A stretch of DNA of 64,000 nucleotides from Albidovulum litorale (lineage in GTDB: Bacteria; Pseudomonadota; Alphaproteobacteria; Rhodobacterales; Rhodobacteraceae), in assembly GCF_025751495.1 (NCBI RefSeq), contig NZ_JAOWKZ010000005.1, forward strand, positions 124,001 through 188,000, in the 5' to 3' direction. The notes under the pieces were generated by a model. It was not told where the DNA came from. It saw nothing but the letters and a program-made list of their open reading frames with translations, and ran no database searches. A program made the translations under genes and the position numbers. This document shows, in pieces, positions 52,203-61,286 of this stretch. The number at the start of each line of letters is the position of its first letter. Positions within the stretch are counted from its first letter, which is position 1.

Positions 52203-53780
52203 ATGGCAAAAATCGCCTTCATTCTCCTGTGCCACAAGGACCCCGAAGGGATCATCCGGCAAGCCGAGCGGCTGACAGCGGTGGGCGATTGCATGTCGAT
52301 CCATTTCGATGCGAGCGCGCCGAAATCGGAGTATGACCGCATCCGCAAGGCCCTTGACGGCAACCCCAATGTCACCTTCGCGCGGCGGCGGGTCCGATGC
52401 GGCTGGGGGGAATGGAGCCTTGTTCAGGCAACTTTGCACGCGGTCGAAGCGGCGGTATCGGCCTTTCCGGGTGCGACGCATTTCTACATGCTCTCGGGCG
52501 ATTGCATGGCCATCAAGTCGGCCGAATATGCCCATGATTTCCTCGACAGCGCCGATATCGATTACATCGAGAGCTTTGATTTCTTCGGCTCGGACTGGAT
52601 CAAGACCGGGATCAAGGAAGAGCGGCTGATCTATCGCCACCTGTTCAACGAACGCAGCAACAAGCGGCTGTTCTACGGCGCGATGGAGCTGCAGAAGCGG
52701 CTTGGCTGGCGGCGCAAGATTCCGGCCGACCTGCAGGTCATGATCGGAAGCCAGTGGTGGTGCCTCAGGCGACGGACGATCGAATGGGTGCTGGACTTTA
52801 CCCGCAAGCGCAAGGACGTGATGCGGTTCTTCCGCACGACATGGATCCCGGATGAGACCTTCTTTCAGACCATCGTCCGCCATGTCGTGCCGGATGCCGA
52901 GATCCGCAGCCGGACGCTGACCTTCCTGATGTTTTCCGACTACGGCATGCCGGTCACGTTCTACAACGATCACTATGATCTGCTGCTGGCCCAGGATTTC
53001 CTCTTTGCCCGCAAGGTCAGCCCCGAGGCGCGCGAACTGAAGCGGCGGCTTGGGGTTCTCTATGCCTCGGAGGGGACGGAGTTCCGGATTTCGAACGAGG
53101 GGCAGCGACTTTACCGCTTCGTGACCGACCGGGGCCGCGAGGGGCGCCGCTATGCGCCGCGGTTCTGGGAGGCCGAGGCGAGCCTCGGGCGCGAGCGCGA
53201 GCTTCTGATCGTGATCTGCAAGAAATGGCATGTGGCACGACGGCTGGCCGGGATTGTGCGGCAGGAACTGGACCTTCCTGTCATCGAATATCTGTTCGAT
53301 GAGGGCAAAACAGAGCTTCCCGATCTCGGGGGCATTCAGTCGACCATTGAAAAACGCACACGGCACCGGCGGGCGCTGATGCGGATGCTGTTTGACTATC
53401 ACAAGACCGATCGGCTGCTGGTCTGCATGGACCCGAGGAATTTCGAGCTTTTGCAGGATTTCTGCGCCGACCGGGCGACGACGCGGCTGCTGGAGATTCA
53501 GTGCCGGTTCTGCGACGACTACCTGACCGGCCATGCGAAGCGGATCGGGCTTGCGGGCGAGCAGGCGGGACCCGAGGCAATGGCGCGGCTCTTGCCGACG
53601 ATCCGCAACGATCTGCGCCATGAAAGCGACCGGATCGCGGATGCCGGATTTGCCCATCTAAACCGGATGCGCGAAACCGCCGGGCCGGACGAAAACGCCG
53701 TGCCTTTGGCGGCGTTTTTGTCTATCCCGGAAGACAAGGCGCGCGCGATCGCGGCAATGGAAAACCTGTTTTCGGACTGA
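52203..53780 (+). CDS. Core-2/I-branching beta-1,6-N-acetylglucosaminyltransferase family protein
   Basis: 525 residues. The N-terminal 300 are a GT14-like glycosyltransferase: [20 protein letters not shown] (2-21), [60 protein letters not shown] and [14 protein letters not shown]. The C-terminal 220 are a family-specific extension (DUF5928 in my recollection) with [20 protein letters not shown] and no known role. No signal or membrane segment, so it acts inside the cell on a lipid- or nucleotide-linked acceptor. Divergent from the sulfotransferase with 151 bp between. Confidence 0.85.
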   Translation: MAKIAFILLCHKDPEGIIRQAERLTAVGDCMSIHFDASAPKSEYDRIRKALDGNPNVTFARRRVRCGWGEWSLVQATLHAVEAAVSAFPGATHFYMLSGDCMAIKSAEYAHDFLDSADIDYIESFDFFGSDWIKTGIKEERLIYRHLFNERSNKRLFYGAMELQKRLGWRRKIPADLQVMIGSQWWCLRRRTIEWVLDFTRKRKDVMRFFRTTWIPDETFFQTIVRHVVPDAEIRSRTLTFLMFSDYGMPVTFYNDHYDLLLAQDFLFARKVSPEARELKRRLGVLYASEGTEFRISNEGQRLYRFVTDRGREGRRYAPRFWEAEASLGRERELLIVICKKWHVARRLAGIVRQELDLPVIEYLFDEGKTELPDLGGIQSTIEKRTRHRRALMRMLFDYHKTDRLLVCMDPRNFELLQDFCADRATTRLLEIQCRFCDDYLTGHAKRIGLAGEQAGPEAMARLLPTIRNDLRHESDRIADAGFAHLNRMRETAGPDENAVPLAAFLSIPEDKARAIAAMENLFSD

Positions 53781-53788
53781 GGACGACT

Positions 53789-54172
53789 ATGGCCTACGCT
53801 TACGACGACACCAACATCTTCGCCCGTATCCTGCGCGGCGAAATTCCCAACAAGACGGTGCTGGAGACCGAGCATACGCTGGCCTTCCACGATATCGGCC
53901 CGCAGGCGCCGGTGCATGTGCTGGTGATCCCGAAGGGGCCCTATGTGAACTTCGATCATTTCGCGGCCGCGGCCAGCGCCGAGGAGATCGCCGATTTCAC
54001 CCGCGCGGCGGGCGAGGTCTGCCGGATGATGAAGATTGCACCTGGCGAAGGCGACAATGGCTATCGCACGATCTCGAATGCCGGGACGCATGGTGTGCAG
54101 GAGGTGCCGCACTATCACATGCACATCCTTGGCGGCCGGGTTCTCGGCTCGATGCTGAAACGGGTGGATTGA
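53789..54172 (+). CDS. HIT family nucleotide-binding protein (HINT-like)
   Basis: 127 residues with the complete histidine triad His108, His110, His112 in [11 protein letters not shown] and the N-terminal [20 protein letters not shown] (10-29). HINT proteins hydrolyse AMP-lysine and similar adenosine phosphoramidates. It starts 8 bp after the glycosyltransferase stop and is probably in the same transcript, although a functional link is not evident. Confidence 0.93.
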   Translation: MAYAYDDTNIFARILRGEIPNKTVLETEHTLAFHDIGPQAPVHVLVIPKGPYVNFDHFAAAASAEEIADFTRAAGEVCRMMKIAPGEGDNGYRTISNAGTHGVQEVPHYHMHILGGRVLGSMLKRVD

Positions 54173-54243
54173 CAGGCGGGGCCCGCTTGTCCATCCCCCC
54201 GCAATCGCTATCATGCAGCAAATCTTCTGACGGAGTAACGACG

Positions 54244-54429
54244 ATGACCATCCCCGCCCCCGAAACCGAGGTTGTGACCACCTGGAAAGTGGCCTGCGAC
54301 GGCGGCGAGGGCGCCCTGGGCCATCCGCGCGTCTGGCTGACGATCCCGCACGATACAGGCTTTGTCGAATGCGGCTACTGCGACAAACGCTATGAGATCG
54401 ACCGCGCCCACGCGCATGACGATCACTGA
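54244..54429 (+). CDS. Small zinc-finger domain protein
   Basis: 61 residues with a CHCC zinc site: Cys18, His27, Cys43 and Cys46 ([12 protein letters not shown]). This type is widespread in alphaproteobacteria and related to the mitochondrial complex I subunit NDUFS6 zinc domain. GGAG eight bases before the ATG supports the start; in-frame codons further upstream do not belong to the family. Function as a free protein is unknown. Confidence 0.85.
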   Translation: MTIPAPETEVVTTWKVACDGGEGALGHPRVWLTIPHDTGFVECGYCDKRYEIDRAHAHDDH

Positions 54430-54550
54430 GGCAGTGTCTCAGAACTCGCGGGCCAGGAACAAAGTACCACTTCCCGGACGAACTGATTGACCGGACCGGC
54501 GGAGGAGTCGTTATACTCGCCGCGCGGAAAAGCTGAGGGACGGTCCGGCC

Positions 54551-55852
54551 ATGTGGCGAAGGGGTGAAACCTGCGGCGTATTGGCGGCGGTCCTGTGGAT
54601 CGCCTCGGTCGGCTTTGGACTGGCGCAGGATTTCTTCACACTCAAAGGCCATGGCGGGCCGGTCAAGGGGATCGCCGTGGGCGCGGACGGTACCATCGTA
54701 ACCGCGAGTTTTGACAATTCAGTGGGAGTCTGGCGTGATGGCATACCGCAATGGCTGGAAGGCCACGACGCGGCGGTCAATGCCGTAATCTATCCCGGCG
54801 AGGGGCGGATCGTGTCGGCCGGCGATGATTTTTCATTGCGACTCTGGGATGACGACGGGGGGCACGTCCTTGGCCGCCATCTTGGCAAGGTGGTGCGGCT
54901 TGCGTTGTCGCCCGACGGCACAAGGGTTGCCTCCGCCAGCTGGGACGGGACGGCGCGGATCTGGCCATTGGCAGGCGATGCCCCGCCGGTGGTGATCGAG
55001 GGCCATGGGGGGAGCGTCAACGACGCGGTTTTCTCGCCCGATGGAGCGCGGCTTTACACCGCTTCTGCGGATGGGACGATCCGGGTCTGGAATGCGGATA
55101 CGGGCGAGGCCCTTGGTCAGCTCGTTCATCATGGTTTCGGCGTCAATGCATTGGCCATGGCGGCGGACGGGGCATGGCTCGCCTATGGTGCGGTCGACGG
55201 CGGCACGAGGGTTCTGGCCTTGCCGGGGGGCAAGGTGATCGGGGATTTCACGCTCGACCGCCGCCCGATCCTGGCGTTGGCCCATCATCCGGGCAGACAG
55301 CGGATCGCGGTGGGCGATGCCGAGGGCTATATCATGATGCTCGACACCGTCGAATGGCGGATCGCGGATGATTTTCGGGCTACATTGAAAGGACCGGTCT
55401 GGGCTTTGGTCTTTTCGTTCGACGGCGCGAATATCCATGCCGGCGGGCTCGACAACGCGATGTATAGCTGGCCGGTCGACGATCTCGACGGGGTGAGGAT
55501 CGAGGATGCCGGTCAGAGTTACCTGACCCCGCCCGAAGAGATGTCGAATGGCGAGAGGCAGTTCCAGCGCAAATGCTCGATCTGCCACACGCTCGGACCC
55601 GATGGAGGTCGGCGGGCCGGACCGACGCTGCACGGGCTCTTCGGGCGCAAGGCGGGATCGATGACGGGATATCCTTATTCCGAGCGGCTGGTTCGGGGGG
55701 ATATCGTCTGGAGTGAAGAGACGGTAGACCAGTTGTTCGATCTTGGACCGGATCACTTCATTCCCGGATCGAAGATGCCGATGCAGCGGATTACAGGGGA
55801 AGGGGACCGCGCCGACCTGATTGCGTTTCTGAAAACGGCGACGGCGCAGTAG
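54551..55852 (+). CDS. WD40-repeat propeller fused to a C-terminal cytochrome c
   Basis: 433-residue exported protein. After a signal peptide (about 1-25, ending GFGLAQ) come seven WD40 repeats, such as LKGHGGPVKGIAVGADG and IEGHGGSVNDAVFSPDG with ASADGTIRVWN, enough for one closed seven-blade propeller (about 28-315). A class I cytochrome c domain follows: heme motif CSICH (Cys342, Cys345, His346), RAGPTLHGLFGRKAGSMTGY and axial Met in GSKMPMQRI (Met409 or Met411). Periplasmic electron carrier or heme-dependent sensor; the partner is unknown. The gene has the normal high G+C of the window. Confidence 0.87.
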   Translation: MWRRGETCGVLAAVLWIASVGFGLAQDFFTLKGHGGPVKGIAVGADGTIVTASFDNSVGVWRDGIPQWLEGHDAAVNAVIYPGEGRIVSAGDDFSLRLWDDDGGHVLGRHLGKVVRLALSPDGTRVASASWDGTARIWPLAGDAPPVVIEGHGGSVNDAVFSPDGARLYTASADGTIRVWNADTGEALGQLVHHGFGVNALAMAADGAWLAYGAVDGGTRVLALPGGKVIGDFTLDRRPILALAHHPGRQRIAVGDAEGYIMMLDTVEWRIADDFRATLKGPVWALVFSFDGANIHAGGLDNAMYSWPVDDLDGVRIEDAGQSYLTPPEEMSNGERQFQRKCSICHTLGPDGGRRAGPTLHGLFGRKAGSMTGYPYSERLVRGDIVWSEETVDQLFDLGPDHFIPGSKMPMQRITGEGDRADLIAFLKTATAQ

Positions 55853-55992
55853 TGCCGATAGTGGCGACAAGCCGTAGGATCAGGGGTCATATGGGCTCGC
55901 TGTGCTGACAAACCGGACGCACGCGAATAACAACCTGGTAGACGGAAACCACGTCATTGTGTACGAATTTCCGAAGTAATTCATCAATATAG

Positions 55993-57456
55993 GTGCTCCC
56001 AGTGCTGGTTGCGTTTTCTGATTTTTCTGAATCTCCGGCGTTAGAGACCGATGTTTGTATCACAGGAGGTGGTCCGGCTGGCATCACACTTGCAATTGAA
56101 TTGGCGCGTTCTGGCCGAGAGGTGATACTCGTTGAAAGTGGCGGTCTCGAACCGGACGACGACAGTCAGGAATTGGCCGCCGGAGAAATCTCGGGAGTAC
56201 CCTACACGGACTTAGACAGCGTTCGCCTGAGGTATCTTGGTGGCAGCACTAATCACTGGGCAGGTCAGTCAACACCGCTTCAGCCAATTGACTTCTCGGT
56301 TCGGGATTGGGTTGCGGACAGCGGATGGCCGATTGATTACAACGACTTCGCAGGCTACCTGCCACGCGCAGCCGACTTGTGCCGAGTGTCGCACGAGGAA
56401 TGGGTGCTTCCAAACAATGCCCCCACGAACCATCTGGAGGACGCCGGTTTCCGGCCGGTACTCTTTCGGTTTCCCGAACCCATCTTCGGTTTCGGCGAGG
56501 CCTATCGAAGGGATTTGGAAAAGACAACCGGACTTACAGTGATCCTGGGCGGGCATGTTCTCGGCTTCAACTCAAATGAAACCGGGTCGGAAGTAATGTC
56601 GGTAACGGTAGGGAACCGCGCAGGAAAACGCCAGGAGATACGTGCCCGCACATATGTTCTGGCAACCGGTGGAATTGAAAACGCGCGTCAGCTTCTGCTT
56701 TCAGGACCCACGGAGAGCCGTCCGGATCGCTGGCCGGGACTTGGCAACAATCATGACGGCGTGGGACGCTACTTCATGGAGCACCCGGCCTATGACTTGG
56801 GGCAGGTTTCCCTCACCGAAAGTGACGACTTTCTTTCCGAGGCCTATACGTGGATCGGCGACGATAAGGTAAGGTTGGATCTACAACTGGATGCATCCGT
56901 GCAACGCGAGGCTCGCATACTGAATCACAGCATGTTTCTGTTGGGGTCCGGAAGTCGTCGCAAGTCATTTAGCGAAAGAATGTTGAGCTGGATAAAACCA
57001 CCAGACTTGGAGTTTCGTATACGTGTTCGGCTTGAACACGCACCCTATGCGGACAGCCGCGTAACTTTGTCTGACGAACTTGACGCGTTCGGCCTGCGAC
57101 GCACAAAGCTTGAGATGCGCGTTGGCGATCTGGAGCTTGCCACGATCAGACACGTCGTCGAATCCTGTGGACGGGGCGTAGGCATGGCCGATTTGGGGCG
57201 GTTGAAGTTTGATGGGAATAGTTTGAGCGAAGCCTGGATTGATGACGCATTCTGGCAGATTCATCATGCTGGTGGGACAAGGATGAGCGCGGACCCGGCC
57301 AAAGGTGTCGTCGATGCAAATTGCAAAGTTCACGGCGTGGCAAACCTTTATGTGGCGGGCAGCTCGGTATTTCCAACCTCAGGCCAGGCCAACCCGACGA
57401 TGAATTTTATCGCCCTTGCACTGCGGCTGGCGGATCACCTTGAGAAAGGAACGTGA
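55993..57456 (+). CDS. GMC family oxidoreductase, large subunit of a putative periplasmic dehydrogenase
   Basis: 487-residue flavoprotein. FAD motif VCITGGGPAGITLAIELARS (21-40), STNHWAGQSTPLQPIDF, ARTYVLATGGIENARQLLLS, and the GMC_oxred_C end QIHHAGGTRMSADPAKG with SGQANPTMN, carrying the catalytic His and Asn. It resembles the large subunits of sugar or sugar-acid dehydrogenases rather than choline oxidases. GTG start with no clear ribosome-binding site; an in-frame TAG immediately precedes it, so the start cannot be earlier. Lower G+C than its neighbours, suggesting transfer. No own signal peptide. Confidence 0.85.
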   Translation: MLPVLVAFSDFSESPALETDVCITGGGPAGITLAIELARSGREVILVESGGLEPDDDSQELAAGEISGVPYTDLDSVRLRYLGGSTNHWAGQSTPLQPIDFSVRDWVADSGWPIDYNDFAGYLPRAADLCRVSHEEWVLPNNAPTNHLEDAGFRPVLFRFPEPIFGFGEAYRRDLEKTTGLTVILGGHVLGFNSNETGSEVMSVTVGNRAGKRQEIRARTYVLATGGIENARQLLLSGPTESRPDRWPGLGNNHDGVGRYFMEHPAYDLGQVSLTESDDFLSEAYTWIGDDKVRLDLQLDASVQREARILNHSMFLLGSGSRRKSFSERMLSWIKPPDLEFRIRVRLEHAPYADSRVTLSDELDAFGLRRTKLEMRVGDLELATIRHVVESCGRGVGMADLGRLKFDGNSLSEAWIDDAFWQIHHAGGTRMSADPAKGVVDANCKVHGVANLYVAGSSVFPTSGQANPTMNFIALALRLADHLEKGT

Positions 57457-57459
57457 ACT

Positions 57460-57852
57460 ATGGGGCTGGCAAGACGCAGTGTATTTACGGGTGCTATCGG
57501 ATGCCTGGTTTCGCCTGCTTTTGCACGCGAAACACCCTTGAAAATCGTTGAAATCTGCTTGGAAGCAACGCATCACCCGGTGAAAACACAAATCGGTTTA
57601 GCATGTCTCGCAACAATTGGCGTGGACAATGCCGTTGAACTTGCAAAAGCGCAGATGTCAGGTTGTGGGTCTTTATCGAGTTTGCGCCAAAAGTGGCGAG
57701 AAGATTTCAAAAAGGGACAGATCCAAGCTGTTGACGAATGGCAATTGGCACGAACCGAGATTGCGGTTTTGGCTGTCGGCGCGGCGCTTCGATCCGGCCT
57801 TCTGAACAGTGAAATGGTCGCCAACGGATGGCGACTGAATAGATCCTCCTGA
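57460..57852 (+). CDS. Small Tat-signal protein, putative partner subunit of the GMC enzyme
   Basis: 130 residues starting MGLARRSVFTGAIGCLVSPA: a twin-arginine pair, short hydrophobic core and AFA cleavage site. The mature part has no known motif, but contains two Cys and a helical C-terminal segment (QLARTEIAVLAVGAALRSGL). It lies 3 bp after the GMC gene. In FAD-glucose and fructose dehydrogenases a small Tat-signal subunit carries the leaderless GMC subunit across the membrane; this protein fits that pattern by position and signal, though sequence similarity is faint. Confidence 0.65.
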   Translation: MGLARRSVFTGAIGCLVSPAFARETPLKIVEICLEATHHPVKTQIGLACLATIGVDNAVELAKAQMSGCGSLSSLRQKWREDFKKGQIQAVDEWQLARTEIAVLAVGAALRSGLLNSEMVANGWRLNRSS

Positions 57853-58376
57853 TATCTGGTCAAGCAAAGGTCCGCTGACCAACATTCATTTCATGCGTGT
57901 CTGGATCAGGATTTAGCGGCGCAATGGGAACAAGCAGTCGATTGTACCTTTGGTGCAACATGCAAGTATTCCAGATCGGGCTTATCCTTGCACCAAATGG
58001 TGCAGAACCCCAGCAATTCTTCAGCCGTGTCGTTCTTTTCGGCAACAACGGCGATGTCTGAAGGACTTGGTTCTTACGACCGTCAGAGCCTTAAAAGCTC
58101 CTGCTTAATATCCCTTGCAATCGTTCGCGGGAGAACGCCCGATCATATGTCGATCATCAACTTTGAATGCGCAGGTCAGCAATGCGCGACAAGTCTGTCG
58201 AGCGCGCCAGTCATGTGGACATCGTGTTTGAACAACTCTCCATCCCTGCAACGGCATACCGTCATGTTTTCAAGATGCAATGGTCGTGTCAGGAACTTGA
58301 GCAGTTCGCTTTAACCAGACAGTCAGGCGGGTGAGTTCCATTTGCCGTCCGCTTGATCGAAACAACCATCGACTAT
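57853..58376. other. 524-bp low-G+C gap with gene debris
   Basis: No intact gene. Contents: a GNAT-like fragment on the minus strand (57906-58073), an inverted repeat TTTGGTGCAA (57949-57958) and TTGCACCAAA (57988-57997), and a 55-codon plus-strand ORF (58167-58334) of no recognisable family. The lower G+C matches the GMC genes and contrasts with the opp operon that follows, so the patch from about 55.9 to 58.3 kb looks imported. Confidence 0.55.
57906..58073 (-). pseudogene. Possible acetyltransferase fragment
   Basis: A 55-codon open stretch without a start codon encodes DIAVVAEKNDTAEELLGFCT and DLEYLHVAPKVQST, which resemble the beta2-beta4 part of a GNAT domain just before the acetyl-CoA loop. 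The expected glycine-rich loop is absent (ACSHCAAKS, then stop). Probably the decayed remains of a GNAT gene. Confidence 0.35.
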
Positions 58377-59390
58377 TCAGGCCCGTTCCACCGCCTTCTT
58401 CGCGCCGATCAGCGGGCCCGGGAAATGGCAGGCAACGCCGTGTGCGCCATGTGTGAATTCCGGGACCTTTTCGGCGCAGCGCGCCTCGGCCCGGGGGCAG
58501 CGGGTGCGGAAGACGCAACCCGAGGGAGGCGCGAGCGGTGAGGGAAGATCGCCGTCCAAGGGGATCATCACTTTTTGGCGTTCCGCCGCCGGATCGGGGA
58601 TCGGCACGGCAGACAGGAGCGCCTGCGTATAGGGGTGCTGCGGGTCGGCATAGAGGTCGCGGCTTGTCGCCATCTCCATTTCGCGCCCGAGATAGAGCAC
58701 CATGACGCGGTCGGAGATATGCTTCACCACGGAAAGGTCATGGGCGATGAAGATCATCGCAAGGCCGAGGTCGCGCTGCAATTCGGCGAGAAGGTTGATC
58801 ACCTGCGCCTGAATCGAGACGTCCAAGGCCGAGACGGGTTCATCGCAGATCAATAGCTTCGGTTCCACGATCAGCGCGCGGGCGATGCCGATGCGCTGGC
58901 ACTGGCCGCCGGAAAACTCGTGCGGATACCGGTTGATCTGGTTCGGCAGAAGGCCCACCCGGTCCATCATCTTCTTGACGCGGGTCTTGACCTCTTCGCC
59001 CGAAAGGTCGGGTTTGTGTGTCTTCAGCGGCTCGGCGATGATCTGGCCGACGGTCATACGGGGATTGAGGCTGGCCAGCGGGTCCTGAAACACCATCTGG
59101 ATATCGGCGCGGTATTTCAGCATCTCACGCCGAGACAGCGCCAGAAGATCGGTCTTGCCCTGCCAGATCGCCTTGCCGGTGCCGGGCACCATCTGGATGA
59201 GCGCGCGGGCCAGCGTGGACTTACCACAGCCGGATTCGCCGACAATGCCAAGGGTTTCGCCGGGGAACAGTTCGAAATTCACGCCCGAGACGGCGTGGAG
59301 AAGACGCGGCTTGGTCCAGGGCATGTCGCCCGCGCGCTTCAGTTCAAAGGTGACGCGAAGGTCTTCGACGCGGAGCAGCGGTTCGGTCAT
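58377..59390 (-). CDS. oppF: Oligopeptide ABC transporter ATP-binding protein OppF
   Basis: Second ATPase of the Opp importer, 337 residues. Walker A GIVGESGCGKSTLARAL, Q-loop MVFQDPLASLNPR, signature EFSGGQCQRIGIARAL, Walker B LLICDEPVSALDVS, and the oligopeptide-specific C-terminal zinc or FeS-type cysteines in GCVFRTRCPRAEARCAEKVP. Start set by the ATG overlapping the oppD stop by 4 bp. Last gene of the operon. Confidence 0.93.
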   Translation of the reverse strand: MTEPLLRVEDLRVTFELKRAGDMPWTKPRLLHAVSGVNFELFPGETLGIVGESGCGKSTLARALIQMVPGTGKAIWQGKTDLLALSRREMLKYRADIQMVFQDPLASLNPRMTVGQIIAEPLKTHKPDLSGEEVKTRVKKMMDRVGLLPNQINRYPHEFSGGQCQRIGIARALIVEPKLLICDEPVSALDVSIQAQVINLLAELQRDLGLAMIFIAHDLSVVKHISDRVMVLYLGREMEMATSRDLYADPQHPYTQALLSAVPIPDPAAERQKVMIPLDGDLPSPLAPPSGCVFRTRCPRAEARCAEKVPEFTHGAHGVACHFPGPLIGAKKAVERA

Positions 59391-60355
59391 GCCAGTTCCT
59401 CCAGCGTGCGGTTGCAGGCCCGCCAACGGTCGGGCGCGAACTGGGCAAGCGGCGCGAGATGATCAAGGCAATCCTCGCGCGCGAAATCGCAGCGCGGCGC
59501 AAAGGGGCAGCCTGTCTGTGCCTGGGTCATGTTGGGCGGGCTGCCGGGGATGGAGTCCAGTTCCTCGCCTTCCTGATCGACGCGCGGGATCGCGCGCAGA
59601 AGGCCACGGGAATAGGGGTGGGCGGGGGTGGTGAACAGGGGATCGACCGGGCTTTGTTCCATCACCTGTCCGCCGTAGAGGACCAGTACATCCTCGCAGA
59701 ACCCCGCAACCACGCCGAGGTCATGGGTGATGAGGATCGTTGCCATGCCGAAGTCGCGCTGAAGCTCGGACAGAAGCGCCATGATCTGTGCCTGCACGGT
59801 GACGTCGAGCGCGGTCGTGGGCTCATCAGCGATCAGCAGTTCGGGGCGGCACAGCAGCGACATGGCGATCATCACCCGCTGGCGCATGCCGCCGGAAAAC
59901 TCGTGCGGATAAAGCCCGACGCGCCCCTTCGCGTCGGGAATCTTCACTGCGTCGAGCATCCGGATGCTTTCGGCGACGGCCTCGGCCTTGCCCATGCCCT
60001 TGTGGTGGGTCAGCACCTCGGCCATCTGGTCGGCCACGCGCATATAGGGGTTGAGCGAGGTCATCGGGTCCTGAAAGACCATCGCGATCTGGTTGGCGCG
60101 GATCGGGTTGATGACATGCGGGGGTGCATTCAGGATCTCTTTCCCGCTGAACTTCACCGACCCGGTCGCCGTCCCATTCTTAGCCAGAAGCCCCATGATC
60201 GCGAAGGAAAGCTGGCTTTTTCCCGACCCGCTTTCGCCCACGATGCCAAGGGTTTCGCCCTTCTCAAGGGTGAAGTTCACCCCGTTCACGGCGTTTACCG
60301 TTCCGTCCGGCGTAGCGAAGCTGACCCCCAGGTCCCTGACTTCAAGCAGTGCCAT
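59387..60355 (-). CDS. oppD: Oligopeptide ABC transporter ATP-binding protein OppD
   Basis: First ATPase of the Opp importer, 322 residues. Walker [20 protein letters not shown] (with Gln after Lys-Ser), [15 protein letters not shown], signature [16 protein letters not shown], Walker [15 protein letters not shown], and the terminal cysteine cluster [16 protein letters not shown]. Start chosen at the ATG giving [11 protein letters not shown], one base after the oppC stop. Forms a heterodimer with OppF under the OppBC channel. Confidence 0.93.
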   Translation of the reverse strand: MALLEVRDLGVSFATPDGTVNAVNGVNFTLEKGETLGIVGESGSGKSQLSFAIMGLLAKNGTATGSVKFSGKEILNAPPHVINPIRANQIAMVFQDPMTSLNPYMRVADQMAEVLTHHKGMGKAEAVAESIRMLDAVKIPDAKGRVGLYPHEFSGGMRQRVMIAMSLLCRPELLIADEPTTALDVTVQAQIMALLSELQRDFGMATILITHDLGVVAGFCEDVLVLYGGQVMEQSPVDPLFTTPAHPYSRGLLRAIPRVDQEGEELDSIPGSPPNMTQAQTGCPFAPRCDFAREDCLDHLAPLAQFAPDRWRACNRTLEELA

Positions 60356-60356
60356 A

Positions 60357-61283
60357 TCAGCGGTCCTTCGGATCGAGCGCGTCGCGCAGGCCGTCGCCGA
60401 CGAAGAAGAAGGCAAAGAGCGTGAGGACGAAGAAAAGAAGCGGGAAGCAGAGCTGCCAGAGCGTGCCGTAATAGATCGTCTTCGCCCCTTCCGAGATCAG
60501 CGCGCCGAGCGATGTCAGGGGTTCCTGCACGCCGAGGCCGAGGAAGGAGATGAAGCTTTCGGTCAGGATCATTTCGGGCACCAGAAGCGTGGCATAGACC
60601 GCGACGATGCCCAGAAGGTTCGGCACGATATGACGCAGGATGATTGTAAAGGTGGACACGCCCGTCGCCTGCGCCGCCTCGACATATTCGCGGTGCTTGA
60701 GGCTCAGAGTCTGGCCGCGCACGATCCGCGCCATGTTGAGCCAACTCAGCAGCCCGATGCCGATGAAGAGCATGACGATCGAGCGGCCGAACATCACCAG
60801 CAGGAGGATGATGACGAACATGAAGGGGATCGCCAGAAGGATATCGACGATCCGCATCATGATCTGGTCAGTGCGCCCACCGATATAGCCCGATACTGCC
60901 CCGTAAAGTGTGCCGACGATGACGGCGACGGCCGCACCGAGAATGCCGACCATGAGCGAAATCCGCGTGCCTTGAAGCGTGCGGGAAAAGAGATCGCGCC
61001 CCAGATCGTCGGTGCCGAAATAATGGCCATTCTCAAGCGAAGGCCCGCCAAGCTGGGCGATCTGCCCCATGACATTGAAATCAAGCTCTTCGTTCGTCCA
61101 GGTCGTCAGCGCGTCGCCGAAGAGCGCCAGAAGCGTGATGGTGATCAGCGTGATCAGCCCCGCGACGGCGGCCTTGTTGCGGAAGAAGCGGCGGCGCGCA
61201 TCGGCCCAGAGCGAGCGGCCCTTGACCTCTTCGGCCGCGAACCGGTCGCCGAGGCTCTTCATGCCTATTGAATCGATGACCAT
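60357..61283 (-). CDS. oppC: Oligopeptide ABC transporter permease OppC
   Basis: 308-residue inner-membrane permease. After a cytoplasmic N-terminus (SLWADARRRFFRNKAAVAGL) there are six helices; family features are YFGTDDLGRDLFSRTLQGTR and the EAA loop EYVEAAQATGVSTFTIILRH, which contacts the ATPases. It follows oppB after 3 bp. An internal ATG (MKSLGDRF) seven codons later is an alternative start. Confidence 0.93.
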   Translation of the reverse strand: MVIDSIGMKSLGDRFAAEEVKGRSLWADARRRFFRNKAAVAGLITLITITLLALFGDALTTWTNEELDFNVMGQIAQLGGPSLENGHYFGTDDLGRDLFSRTLQGTRISLMVGILGAAVAVIVGTLYGAVSGYIGGRTDQIMMRIVDILLAIPFMFVIILLLVMFGRSIVMLFIGIGLLSWLNMARIVRGQTLSLKHREYVEAAQATGVSTFTIILRHIVPNLLGIVAVYATLLVPEMILTESFISFLGLGVQEPLTSLGALISEGAKTIYYGTLWQLCFPLLFFVLTLFAFFFVGDGLRDALDPKDR

Positions 61284-61286
61284 GGC

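Noticed and set aside
52140-53657. A 505-codon open frame antisense to the glycosyltransferase gene
   Set aside because: Same reason: composition shadow, no domain, and the sense frame has clear motifs.
58167-58334. A 55-codon plus-strand ORF in the low-G+C gap
   Set aside because: No ribosome-binding site or recognisable similarity; more likely debris than a gene.
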